From: Tritrichomonas musculus
Lineage: Eukaryota; Parabasalia; Tritrichomonadida; Tritrichomonadidae
Assembly: GCA_039105265.1 (NCBI GenBank)
Contig: JAPFFF010000080.1
Span: 124,001 to 188,000 of the forward strand
DNA: 64,000 nt
Reading direction: 5' to 3'
How positions within the stretch are numbered: position 1 is the stretch's first letter; each line of letters starts with the position of its first letter. The translations under genes were made by a program, and so were the position numbers. Below, in pieces: positions 1 through 13,400 of this stretch. The notes below the pieces were generated by a model. The model was not told the origin of the DNA. It ran no database searches and worked only from the letters and a program-made list of their open reading frames with translations.

Positions 1-2039
1 TGAACCATTAGATTAAACTACAACTGCAATTGAACCATCAGATTAAACTACAACTGCAATTTGAACCATCAGATTAAACTACAACTGCAATTGAACCATT
101 AGATTCAGCTGCAACTTCAATTGAACCATCAGATTAATCTACAACTGCAATTTGAACCATCAGATTAAACTACAACTGCAATTGAACCATCAGATTAAAC
201 TACAACTGCAATTGAACCATCAGATTAAACTACAACTGCAATTTGAACCATCAGATTAAACTACAACTGCGATTGAACCATTAGATTCAGCTGTAACTGC
301 AATTTGAACCATCAGATTCAGCTACAACTGCAATTTGAACCATCAGATTAAACTACAACTGCAATTGAACCATCAGATTAAACTACAACTGCAATTGAAC
401 CATCAGATTAAACTACAACTGCAATTGAACTATCAGATTAAACTACAACTGCAATTGAACCATCAGATTCAGCTGCAACTGCAATTTGAACCATCAGATT
501 AAACTACAACTGCAATTGAATCATCAGATTAAACTACAACTGCAATTTGAACCATCAGATTAAACTACAACTGCAATTGAACCATCAGATTCAGCTACAA
601 CTGCAATTTGAACCATCAGATTAAACTACAACTGCAATTGAACCATCAGATTCAGCTACAACTGCAATTGAACCATCAGATTAAACTACAACTGCAATTG
701 AACCATTAGATTCAGCTGCAACTGCAATTTGAACCATCAGATTAAACTACAACTGCAATTGAACCATCAGATTAAACTACAACTGCAATTTGAACCATCA
801 GATTCAGCTACAACTGCAATTGAACCATCAGATTAAACTACAACTGCAATTGAACCATTAGATTCAGCTGCAACTGCAATTTGAACCATCAGATTAAACT
901 ACAACTGCAATTGAATCATCAGATTAAACTACAACTGCAATTTGAACCATCAGATTAAACTACAACTGCAATTGAACCATCAGATTCAGCTACAACTGCA
1001 ATTTGAACCATTAGATTAAACTACAACTGCAATTTGAACCATCAGATTCAGCTACAACTGCAATTGAACCATCAGATTAAACTACAACTGCAGTTGAACC
1101 ATTAGATTCAGCTACAACTGCAATTTGAACCATCAGATTAAACTACAACTGCAATTTGAACCATCAGATTAAACTACAACTGCAATTTGAACCATCAGAT
1201 TCAGCTACAACTGCAATTTGAACCATCAGATTAAACTACAACTGCAATTGAACCATCAGATTAAACTACAACTGCAATTGAACCATCAGATTAAACTACA
1301 ACTGCAATTGAACCATTAGATTAAACTACAACTGCAATTTGAACCATCAGAATAAACTACAACTGCAATTGAACCATTAGATTCAGCTACAACTGCAATT
1401 TGAACCATCAGATTCAGCTACAACTGCAATTTGAACCATCAGATTAAACTACAACTGCAATTGAACCATCAGATTCAGCTACAACTGCAATTGAACCATC
1501 AGATTAAACTACAACTGCAATTTGAACCATTAGATTCAGCTGCAACTGCAATTTGAACCATCAGATTAAACTACAACTGCAATTGAACCATTAGATTAAA
1601 CTACAACTGCAATTGAACCATCAGATTCAGCTACAACTGCAATTGAACCATTAGATTCAGCTAAAACTACAATTTGAACCATCAGATTCAGCTACAACTG
1701 CAATTTGAACCATTAGATTCAGCTGCAACTGCAATTGAACCATCAGATTCAGCTACAACTGCAATTGAACCATCAGATTAAACTACAACTGCAATTTGAA
1801 CCATTAGATTCAGCTGCAACTGCAATTTGAACCATCAGATTAAACTACAACTGCAATTGAACCATTAGATTCAGCTGCAACTTCAATTGAACCATCAGAT
1901 TCAGCTACAACTGCAATTGAACCATCAGATTAAACTACAACTGCAATTTGAACCATCAGATTCAGCTACAACTGCAATTTGAACCATCAGATTAAACTAC
2001 AACTGCAATTGAACCATTAGATTAAACTGCAACTGCAAT

Positions 2040-2904
2040 TGAACCATTAGATTAAACTACAACTGCAATTGAACCATCAGATTCAGCTACAACTGCAATT
2101 GAACCATTAGATTCAGCTGCAACTTCAATTGAACCATCAGATTCAGCTACAACTGCAATTGAACCATCAGATTAAACTACAACTGCAATTGAACCATCAG
2201 ATTAAACTACAACTGCAATTTGAACCATCAGATTCAGCTACAACTGCAATTTGAACCATCAGATTAAACTACAACCGCAATTTGAACCATCAGATTAAAC
2301 TACAACTGCAATTGAATTATCAGATTAAACTACAACTGCAATTGAACCATCAGATTCAGCTACAACTGCAATTTGAACCATCAGATTAAACTACAACTGC
2401 AATTGAACCATCAGATTAAACTACAACTGCAATTGAACCATCAGATTAAACTACAACTGCAATTGAACCATTAGATTAAACTACAACTGCAATTGAACCA
2501 TTAGATTAAACTACAACTGCAATTGAACCATCAGATTCAGCTACAACTGCAATTGAACCATTAGATTCAGCTGCAACTTCAATTGAACCATCAGATTCAG
2601 CTACAACTGCAATTGAACCATCAGATTAAACTACAACTGCAATTGAACCATCAGATTAAACTACAACTGCAATTTGAACCATCAGATTCAGCTACAACTG
2701 CAATTTGAACCATCAGATTAAACTACAACCGCAATTTGAACCATCAGATTAAACTACAACTGCAATTGAATTATCAGATTAAACTACAACTGCAATTGAA
2801 CCATCAGATTCAGCTACAACTGCAATTTGAACCATCAGATTAAACTACAACTGCAATTGAACCATCAGATTAAACTACAACTGCAATTGAACCATCAGAT
2901 TAAA
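2040..2904 (+). repeat. Tandem pair of 454-bp higher-order units
   Basis: 2040-2450 repeats at 2494-2904 with a 454-bp offset, equal to fifteen monomers of which four are 31 bp. The paired landmarks are ACAACCGC at 2271 and 2725 and GAATTATC at 2314 and 2768. The same pair is present in the second large block (ACAACCGC at 24107 and 24561), so this small duplication is older than the 21.8 kb-spaced copying. Confidence 0.9.
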
Positions 2905-2929
2905 CTACAACTGCAATTGAACCATCAGA

Positions 2930-3800
2930 TTAAACTACAACTGCAATTTGAACCATCAGATTAAACTACAACTGCGATTGAACCATTAGATTCAGCTGCA
3001 ACTTCAATTGAACCATCAGATTCAGCTACAACTGCAATTGAACCATCAGATTAAACTACAACTGCAATTGAACCATCAGATTAAACTACAACTGCAATTT
3101 GAACCATTAGATTAAACTACAACTGCAATTTAATCAATAGATTAAACTACAACTGCAATTGAACCATCAGATTAAACTACAACTGCAATTTAATCAATAG
3201 ATTAAACTACAACTGCAATTGAACCATCAGATTAAACTACAACTGCAATTTGAACCATTAGATTAAACTACAACTGCAATTGAACCATCAGATTAAACTA
3301 CAACTGCAATTTAAACCATCAGATTCAGCTACAACTGCAATTGAACCATCAGATTAAACTACAACTGCAGTTGAATCATCAGATTAAACTACAACTGTAA
3401 TTTGAACCATTAGTTTCAGCTGTAACTGTAATTTGAACCATCAGATTCAGCTACAACTGCAATTGAACCATCAGATTAAACTACAACTGCAATTGAACCA
3501 TCAGATTAAACTACAACTGCAATTGAACCATCAGATTAAACTACAACTGCAATTGAACCATCAGATTCAGCTGCAACTGCAATTTGAACCATTAGATTAA
3601 ACTACAACTGCAGTTGAATCATCAGATTAAACTACAACTGCAATTTAACCATTAGATTCAGCTGCAACTTCAATTGAACCATCAGATTAATCTACAACTG
3701 CAATTTGAACCATCAGATTAATCTACAACTGCAATTTGAACCATCAGATTAAACTACAACTGCAATTGAACCATCAGATTCAGCTACAACTGCAATTTGA
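2930..3800 (+). repeat. Marker-M module, repeated at 5725-6595
   Basis: Offset is 2,795 bp: GCGATT at 2974 and 5769, TAATCAAT at 3131 and 5926, and TTAGTTTCAG monomers at 3411 and 6206. The copies separate near 3800 and 6595, where this copy goes into GAACAATCAGATTGAAC monomers and the other goes back to AAACTAC and CAGCTAC monomers. The module contains two TAATCAATAG monomers 60 bp apart followed about 280 bp after the first by the TAGTTTCAG monomer, an arrangement seen at many other places in the window. Confidence 0.88.
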
Positions 3801-6599
3801 ACAATCAGATTGAACTACAACTGCAATTTAACCATTAGATTCAGCTGCAACTTCAATTGAACCATCAGATTCAGCTGCAACTTCAATTGAACCATCAGAT
3901 TAATCTACAACTGCAATTTGAACCATTAGATTCAGCTACAACTGCAATTTGAACCATCAGATTAAACTACAACTGCAATTGAACCATCAGATTAAACTAC
4001 AACTGCAATTGAACCATCAGATTCAGCTGCAACTGCAATTTGAACCATTAGATTAAACTACAACTGCAATTTGAACAATCAGATTGAACTACAACTGCAA
4101 TTTAACCATTAGATTCAGCTGCAACTTCAATTGAACCATCAGATTCAGCTGCAACTTCAATTGAACCATCAGATTCAGCTACAACTTCAATTGAACCATC
4201 AGATTAATCTACAACTGCAATTTGAACCATCAGATTAAACTACAACTGCAATTTGAACAATCAGATTGAACTACAACTGCAATTTAACCATTAGATTCAG
4301 CTGCAACTTCAATTGAACCATCAGATTCAGCTGCAACTGCAATTTGAACCATCAGATTAAACTACAACTGCAATTGAACCATCAGATTAAACTACAACTG
4401 CAATTTGAACAATCAGATTGAACTACAACTGCAATTTAACCATCAGATTCAGCTGCAACTGCAATTTGAACCATTAGATTCAGCTACAACTGCAATTTGA
4501 ATCATCAGATTAAACTACAACTGCAATTTAACCATTAGATTCAGCTGCAACTTCAATTGAACCATCAGATTCAGCTACAACTGCAATTGAACCATCAGAT
4601 TAATCTACAACTGCAATTTGAACCATCAGATTAATCTACAACTGCAATTGAACCATCAGATTAAACTACAACTGCAATTGAACCATCAGATTCAGCTACA
4701 ACTGCAATTTGAACAATCAGATTGAACTACAACTGCAATTTAACCATTAGATTCAGCTGCAACTTCAATTGAACCATCAGATTAATCTACAACTGCAATT
4801 TGAACCATTAGATTCAGCTACAACTGCAATTTGAACCATCAGATTAAACTACAACTGCAATTGAACCATTAGATTAAACTACAACTGCAATTGAACCATC
4901 AGATTCAGCTGCAACTGCAATTTGAACCATTAGATTAAACTACAACTGCAATTTGAACAATCAGATTGAACTACAACTGCAATTTAACCATTAGATTCAG
5001 CTGCAACTTCAATTGAACCATCAGATTCAGCTGCAACTTCAATTGAACCATCAGATTCAGCTACAACTTCAATTGAACCATCAGATTAATCTACAACTGC
5101 AATTTGAACCATCAGATTAAACTACAACTGCAATTGAACCATCAGATTCAGCTACAACTGCAATTTGAACCATCAGATTCAGCTACAACTGCAATTGAAC
5201 CATCAGATTAAACTACAACTGCAATTTGAACCATCAGATTAAACTACAACTGCAATTGAACCATCAGATTAAACTACAACTGCAATTGAACCATCAGATT
5301 AAACTACAACTGCAATTTGAACCATTAGATTAAACTACAACTGCAATTTGAACAATCAGATTGAACTACAACTGCAATTTAACCATTAGATTCAGCTGCA
5401 ACTTCAATTGAACCATCAGATTCAGCTGCAACTTCAATTGAACCATCAGATTCAGCTACAACTTCAATTGAACCATCAGATTAATCTACAACTGCAATTT
5501 GAACCATCAGATTAAACTACAACTGCAATTGAACCATCAGATTCAGCTACAACTGCAATTTGAACAATCAGATTGAACTACAACTGCAATTTGAACCATT
5601 AGATTCAGCTACAACTGCAATTTGAACCATCAGATTAAACTACAACTGCAATTGAACCATTAGATTAAACTACAACTGCAATTGAACCATCAGATTAAAC
5701 TACAACTGCAATTTGAACCATCAGATTAAACTACAACTGCAATTGAACCATCAGATTAAACTACAACTGCGATTGAACCATTAGATTCAGCTGCAACTTC
5801 AATTGAACCATCAGATTCAGCTACAACTGCAATTGAACCATCAGATTAAACTACAACTGCAATTGAACCATCAGATTAAACTACAACTGCAATTTGAACC
5901 ATTAGATTAAACTACAACTGCAATTTAATCAATAGATTAAACTACAACTGCAATTGAACCATCAGATTAAACTACAACTGCAATTTAATCAATAGATTAA
6001 ACTACAACTGCAATTGAACCATCAGATTAAACTACAACTGCAATTTGAACCATTAGATTAAACTACAACTGCAATTGAACCATCAGATTAAACTACAACT
6101 GCAATTTGAACCATCAGATTCAGCTACAACTGCAATTGAACCATCAGATTAAACTACAACTGCAGTTGAATCATCAGATTAAACTACAACTGTAATTTGA
6201 ACCATTAGTTTCAGCTGTAACTGTAATTTGAACCATCAGATTCAGCTACAACTGCAATTGAACCATCAGATTAAACTACAACTGCAATTGAACCATCAGA
6301 TTAAACTACAACTGCAATTGAACCATCAGATTAAACTACAACTGCAATTGAACCATCAGATTCAGCTGCAACTGCAATTTGAACCATTAGATTAAACTAC
6401 AACTGCAGTTGAATCATCAGATTAAACTACAACTGCAATTTAACCATTAGATTCAGCTGCAACTTCAATTGAACCATCAGATTAATCTACAACTGCAATT
6501 TGAACCATCAGATTAATCTACAACTGCAATTTGAACCATCAGATTAAACTACAACTGCAATTGAACCATCAGATTCAGCTACAACTGCAATTGAACCAT

Positions 6600-6775
6600 C
6601 AGATTAAACTACAACTGCAGTTGAATCATCAGATTAAACTACAACTGTAATTTGAACCATTAGTTTCAGCTGTAACTGTAATTTGAACCATCAGATTCAG
6701 CTACAACTGCAATTGAACCATCAGATTAAACTACAACTGCAATTGAACCATCAGATTAAACTACAACTGCAATTT
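6600..6775 (+). repeat. 151-bp segment present in only one of the two ~6 kb copies
   Basis: Relative to 12.7 kb in the second copy, this copy gains 151 bp, five monomers, and carries a second TTAGTTTCAG monomer at 6661 only 455 bp after the one at 6206. It also lacks the GAACAATCAGATTGAAC monomer expected at this place. The segment resembles 6148-6300, so a short out-of-register exchange or conversion from nearby is the simplest reading. Confidence 0.75.
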
Positions 6776-9480
6776 AACCATTAGATTCAGCTGCAACTTC
6801 AATTGAACCATCAGATTCAGCTGCAACTGCAATTTGAACCATTAGATTCAGCTACAACTGCAATTTGAATCATCAGATTAAACTACAACTGCAATTTAAC
6901 CATTAGATTCAGCTGCAACTTCAATTGAACCATCAGATTCAGCTACAACTTCAATTGAACCATCAGATTAATCTACAACTGCAATTTGAACCATCAGATT
7001 AATCTACAACTGCAATTGAACCATCAGATTAAACTACAACTGCAATTGAACCATCAGATTCAGCTACAACTGCAATTTGAACAATCAGATTGAACTACAA
7101 CTGCAATTTAACCATTAGATTCAGCTGCAACTTCAATTGAACCATCAGATTAATCTACAACTGCAATTTGAACCATTAGATTCAGCTACAACTGCAATTT
7201 GAACCATCAGATTAAACTACAACTGCAATTGAACCATCAGATTAAACTACAACTGCAATTGAACCATCAGATTCAGCTGCAACTGCAATTTGAACCATTA
7301 GATTAAACTACAACTGCAATTTGAACAATCAGATTGAACTACAACTGCAATTTAACCATTAGATTCAGCTGCAACTTCAATTGAACCATCAGATTCAGCT
7401 GCAACTTCAATTGAACCATCAGATTCAGCTACAACTTCAATTGAACCATCAGATTAATCTACAACTGCAATTTGAACCATCAGATTAAACTACAACTGCA
7501 ATTGAACCATCAGATTCAGCTACAACTGCAATTTGAACAATCAGATTGAACTACAACTGCAATTTGAACCATTAGATTCAGCTACAACTGCAATTTGAAC
7601 CATCAGATTAAACTACAACTGCAATTGAACCATTAGATTAAACTACAACTGCAATTGAACCATCAGATTAAACTACAACTGCAATTTGAACCATCAGATT
7701 AAACTACAACTGCAATTGAACCATTAGATTCAGCTGCAACTTCAATTGAACCATCAGATTAATCTACAACTGCAATTTGAACCATCAGATTAAACTACAA
7801 CTGCAATTGAACCATCAGATTAAACTACAACTGCAATTGAACCATCAGATTAAACTACAACTGCAATTGAACCATCAGATTAAACTACAACTGCAATTTG
7901 AACCATCAGATTAAACTACAACTGCGATTGAACCATTAGATTCAGCTGTAACTGCAATTTGAACCATCAGATTCAGCTACAACTGCAATTTGAACCATCA
8001 GATTAAACTACAACTGCAATTGAACCATCAGATTAAACTACAACTGCAATTGAACCATCAGATTAAACTACAACTGCAATTGAACTATCAGATTAAACTA
8101 CAACTGCAATTGAACCATCAGATTCAGCTGCAACTGCAATTTGAACCATCAGATTAAACTACAACTGCAATTGAATCATCAGATTAAACTACAACTGCAA
8201 TTTGAACCATCAGATTAAACTACAACTGCAATTGAACCATCAGATTCAGCTACAACTGCAATTTGAACCATTAGATTAAACTACAACTGCAATTTGAACC
8301 ATTAGATTAAACTACAACTGCAATTTGAACCATCAGATTCAGCTACAACTGCAATTGAACCATCAGATTAAACTACAACTGCAGTTGAACCATTAGATTC
8401 AGCTACAACTGCAATTTGAACCATCAGATTAAACTACAACTGCAATTGAACCATCAGATTAAACTACAACTGCAATTTGAACCATCAGATTCAGCTACAA
8501 CTGCAATTGAACCATCAGATTAAACTACAACTGCAGTTGAACCATTAGATTCAGCTACAACTGCAATTTGAACCATCAGATTAAACTACAACTGCAATTG
8601 AACCATCAGATTCAGCTACAACTGCAATTGAACCATCAGATTCAGCTACAACTGCAATTGAACCATTAGATTCAGCTACAACTACAATTTGAACCATCAG
8701 ATTCAGCTACAACTGCAATTGAACCATTAGATTCAGCTGCAACTGCAATTTGAACCATCAGATTAAACTACAACTGCAATTGAATCATCAGATTAAACTA
8801 CAACTGCAATTTGAACCATCAGATTAAACTACAACTGCAATTGAACCATCAGATTCAGCTACAACTGCAATTTGAACCATTAGATTAAACTACAACTGCA
8901 ATTTGAACCATTAGATTAAACTACAACTGCAATTGAATCATCAGATTAAACTACAACTGCAATTTGAACCATCAGATTAAACTACAACTGCAATTGAACC
9001 ATCAGATTAAACTACAACTGCAATTTGAACCATCAGATTCAGCTACAACTGCAATTGAACCATCAGATTCAGCTACAACTGCAATTGAACCATTAGATTC
9101 AGCTGCAACTGCAATTTGAACCATCAGATTAAACTACAACTGCAATTGAATCATCAGATTAAACTACAACTGCAATTTGAACCATCAGATTAAACTACAA
9201 CTGCAATTGAACCATCAGATTCAGCTACAACTGCAATTTGAACCATTAGATTAAACTACAACTGCAATTTGAACCATCAGATTCAGCTACAACTGCAATT
9301 GAACCATCAGATTAAACTACAACTGCAGTTGAACCATTAGATTCAGCTACAACTGCAATTTGAACCATCAGATTAAACTACAACTGCAATTGAACCATCA
9401 GATTCAGCTACAACTGCAATTGAACCTTCAGATTAAACTACAACTGCAGTTGAACCATTAGATTCAGCTACAACTGCAAT

Positions 9481-9935
9481 TTGAACCATCAGATTAAACT
9501 ACAACTGCAATTGAACCATCAGATTAAACTACAACTGCAATTGAACCATCAGATTAAACTACAACTGCAATTGAACCATCAGATTAAACTACAACTGCAA
9601 TTTGAACCATCAGATTAAACTACAACTGCAATTGAACCATCAGATTAAACTACAACTGCAATTGAACCATCAGATTAAACTACAACTGCAATTGAACCAT
9701 CAGATTAAACTACAACTGCAATTGAACCATCAGATTAAACTACAACTGCAATTTGAACCATCAGATTAAACTACAACTGCAATTGAACCATCAGATTAAA
9801 CTACAACTGCAATTGAACCATCAGATTAAACTACAACTGCAATTTGAACCATCAGATTAAACTACAACTGCAATTGAACCATCAGATTAAACTACAACTG
9901 CAATTGAACCATCAGATTAAACTACAACTGCAATT
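9481..9935 (+). repeat. Homogeneous run of about fifteen AAACTAC monomers
   Basis: About fifteen consecutive monomers all carry CATCAG with the AAACTAC core and the CAACTGCAA end, differing only in the 30/31-bp length choice. Most of the window mixes core types every one or two monomers. The same run appears in the second ~6 kb copy at about 15496-15950. It looks like a local expansion of one monomer type that was then carried along by the larger duplication. Confidence 0.8.
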
Positions 9936-10475
9936 TAACCATTAGATTCAGCTGCAACTTCAATTGAACCATCAGATTCAGCTACAACTTCAATTGAACC
10001 ATCAGATTAATCTACAACTGCAATTGAACCATCAGATTAAACTACAACTGCAATTGAACCATTAGATTAAACTACAACTGCAATTGAACCATCAGATTCA
10101 GCTACAACTGCAATTTGAACCATCAGATTAAACTACAACTGCAATTGAACCATTAGATTCAGCTGCAACTTCAATTGAACCATCAGATTCAGCTACAACT
10201 GCAATTGAACCATCAGATTAAACTACAACTGCAATTTGAACAATCAGATTCAGCTACAACTGCAATTTGAACCATCAGATTAAACTACAACTGCAATTGA
10301 ACCATTAGATTAAACTACAACTGCAATTGAACCATTAGATTAAACTACAACTGCAATTGAACCATCAGATTCAGCTACAACTGCAATTGAACCATCAGAT
10401 TAAACTACAACTGCAATTTGAACAATCAGATTAAACTACAACTGCAATTTGAACCATCAGATTAAACTACAACTT

Positions 10476-13400
10476 CAATTGAACCATCAGATTCAGCTGC
10501 AACTGCAATTTGAACCATCAGATTAAACTACAACTGCAATTGAACCATCAGATTAAACTACAACTGCAATTTGAACAATCAGATTGAACTACAACTGCAA
10601 TTTAACCATCAGATTCAGCTGCAACTGCAATTTGAACCATTAGATTCAGCTACAACTGCAATTTGAATCATCAGATTAAACTACAACTGCAATTTAACCA
10701 TTAGATTCAGCTGCAACTTCAATTGAACCATCAGATTCAGCTACAACTGCAATTGAACCATCAGATTAATCTACAACTGCAATTTGAACCATCAGATTAA
10801 TCTACAACTGCAATTGAACCATCAGATTAAACTACAACTGCAATTGAACCATCAGATTCAGCTACAACTGCAATTTGAACAATCAGATTGAACTACAACT
10901 GCAATTTAACCATTAGATTCAGCTGCAACTTCAATTGAACCATCAGATTAATCTACAACTGCAATTTGAACCATTAGATTCAGCTACAACTGCAATTTGA
11001 ACCATCAGATTAAACTACAACTGCAATTGAACCATTAGATTAAACTACAACTGCAATTGAACCATCAGATTCAGCTGCAACTGCAATTTGAACCATTAGA
11101 TTAAACTACAACTGCAATTTGAACAATCAGATTGAACTACAACTGCAATTTAACCATTAGATTCAGCTGCAACTTCAATTGAACCATCAGATTCAGCTGC
11201 AACTTCAATTGAACCATCAGATTCAGCTACAACTTCAATTGAACCATCAGATTAATCTACAACTGCAATTTGAACCATCAGATTAAACTACAACTGCAAT
11301 TGAACCATCAGATTCAGCTACAACTGCAATTTGAACCATCAGATTCAGCTACAACTGCAATTGAACCATCAGATTAAACTACAACTGCAATTTGAACCAT
11401 CAGATTAAACTACAACTGCAATTGAACCATCAGATTAAACTACAACTGCAATTGAACCATCAGATTAAACTACAACTGCAATTTGAACCATTAGATTAAA
11501 CTACAACTGCAATTTGAACAATCAGATTGAACTACAACTGCAATTTAACCATTAGATTCAGCTGCAACTTCAATTGAACCATCAGATTCAGCTGCAACTT
11601 CAATTGAACCATCAGATTCAGCTACAACTTCAATTGAACCATCAGATTAATCTACAACTGCAATTTGAACCATCAGATTAAACTACAACTGCAATTGAAC
11701 CATCAGATTCAGCTACAACTGCAATTTGAACAATCAGATTGAACTACAACTGCAATTTGAACCATTAGATTCAGCTACAACTGCAATTTGAACCATCAGA
11801 TTAAACTACAACTGCAATTGAACCATTAGATTAAACTACAACTGCAATTGAACCATCAGATTAAACTACAACTGCAATTTGAACCATCAGATTAAACTAC
11901 AACTGCAATTGAACCATCAGATTAAACTACAACTGCGATTGAACCATTAGATTCAGCTGCAACTTCAATTGAACCATCAGATTCAGCTACAACTGCAATT
12001 GAACCATCAGATTAAACTACAACTGCAATTGAACCATCAGATTAAACTACAACTGCAATTTGAACCATTAGATTAAACTACAACTGCAATTTAATCAATA
12101 GATTAAACTACAACTGCAATTGAACCATCAGATTAAACTACAACTGCAATTTAATCAATAGATTAAACTACAACTGCAATTGAACCATCAGATTAAACTA
12201 CAACTGCAATTTGAACCATTAGATTAAACTACAACTGCAATTGAACCATCAGATTAAACTACAACTGCAATTTGAACCATCAGATTCAGCTACAACTGCA
12301 ATTGAACCATCAGATTAAACTACAACTGCAGTTGAATCATCAGATTAAACTACAACTGTAATTTGAACCATTAGTTTCAGCTGTAACTGTAATTTGAACC
12401 ATCAGATTCAGCTACAACTGCAATTGAACCATCAGATTAAACTACAACTGCAATTGAACCATCAGATTAAACTACAACTGCAATTGAACCATCAGATTAA
12501 ACTACAACTGCAATTGAACCATCAGATTCAGCTGCAACTGCAATTTGAACCATTAGATTAAACTACAACTGCAGTTGAATCATCAGATTAAACTACAACT
12601 GCAATTTAACCATTAGATTCAGCTGCAACTTCAATTGAACCATCAGATTAATCTACAACTGCAATTTGAACCATCAGATTAATCTACAACTGCAATTTGA
12701 ACCATCAGATTAAACTACAACTGCAATTGAACCATCAGATTCAGCTACAACTGCAATTTGAACAATCAGATTGAACTACAACTGCAATTTAACCATTAGA
12801 TTCAGCTGCAACTTCAATTGAACCATCAGATTCAGCTGCAACTGCAATTTGAACCATTAGATTCAGCTACAACTGCAATTTGAATCATCAGATTAAACTA
12901 CAACTGCAATTTAACCATTAGATTCAGCTGCAACTTCAATTGAACCATCAGATTCAGCTACAACTTCAATTGAACCATCAGATTAATCTACAACTGCAAT
13001 TTGAACCATCAGATTAATCTACAACTGCAATTGAACCATCAGATTAAACTACAACTGCAATTGAACCATCAGATTCAGCTACAACTGCAATTTGAACAAT
13101 CAGATTGAACTACAACTGCAATTTAACCATTAGATTCAGCTGCAACTTCAATTGAACCATCAGATTAATCTACAACTGCAATTTGAACCATTAGATTCAG
13201 CTACAACTGCAATTTGAACCATCAGATTAAACTACAACTGCAATTGAACCATCAGATTAAACTACAACTGCAATTGAACCATCAGATTCAGCTGCAACTG
13301 CAATTTGAACCATTAGATTAAACTACAACTGCAATTTGAACAATCAGATTGAACTACAACTGCAATTTAACCATTAGATTCAGCTGCAACTTCAATTGAA

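Larger units (their letters stand above)
135..4640 (+). repeat. 4.5 kb higher-order block, copy 1 (second copy at 21972-26480)
   Basis: This stretch aligns to 21972-26480 at an offset of 21,836-21,837 bp. Rare variants fall at matching places: GCGATT at 269 and 22106, GAACTAT at 427 and 22264, CAGAATAAAC near 1345 and 23181, CTAAAAC at 1661 and 23497, ACAACCGC at 2271/2725 and 24107/24561, TAATCAAT at 3131 and 24967, and the uncommon TTTAAACC at 3311 and 25147. Past 3.4 kb the copies differ by gain or loss of single monomers and by a swapped TAGTTTC monomer. They then stay in register to about 4.6 kb, where the sequences part. Marker order inside is P, Q, N, M, G. Edges are estimated by eye. 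Confidence 0.9.
4310..10417 (+). repeat. ~6.1 kb higher-order unit, first of two adjacent copies
   Basis: This unit is followed almost directly by a second copy at 10476-16400, making a true tandem duplication. The offset is 6,166 bp up to about 6.6 kb, 6,015 bp from 6.8 to 9.9 kb, and 5,985 bp to the end. The steps equal a 151-bp (five-monomer) segment present only here near 6.6 kb and one extra monomer near 9.97 kb. Shared rare landmarks include GCGATT at 5769 and 11935, TAGTTTCAG at 6206 and 12372, GCGATT with CAGCTGTAAC at 7924 and 13939, and the CCTTCAG variant, seen only in these two copies, at 9425 and 15440. Confidence 0.92.
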
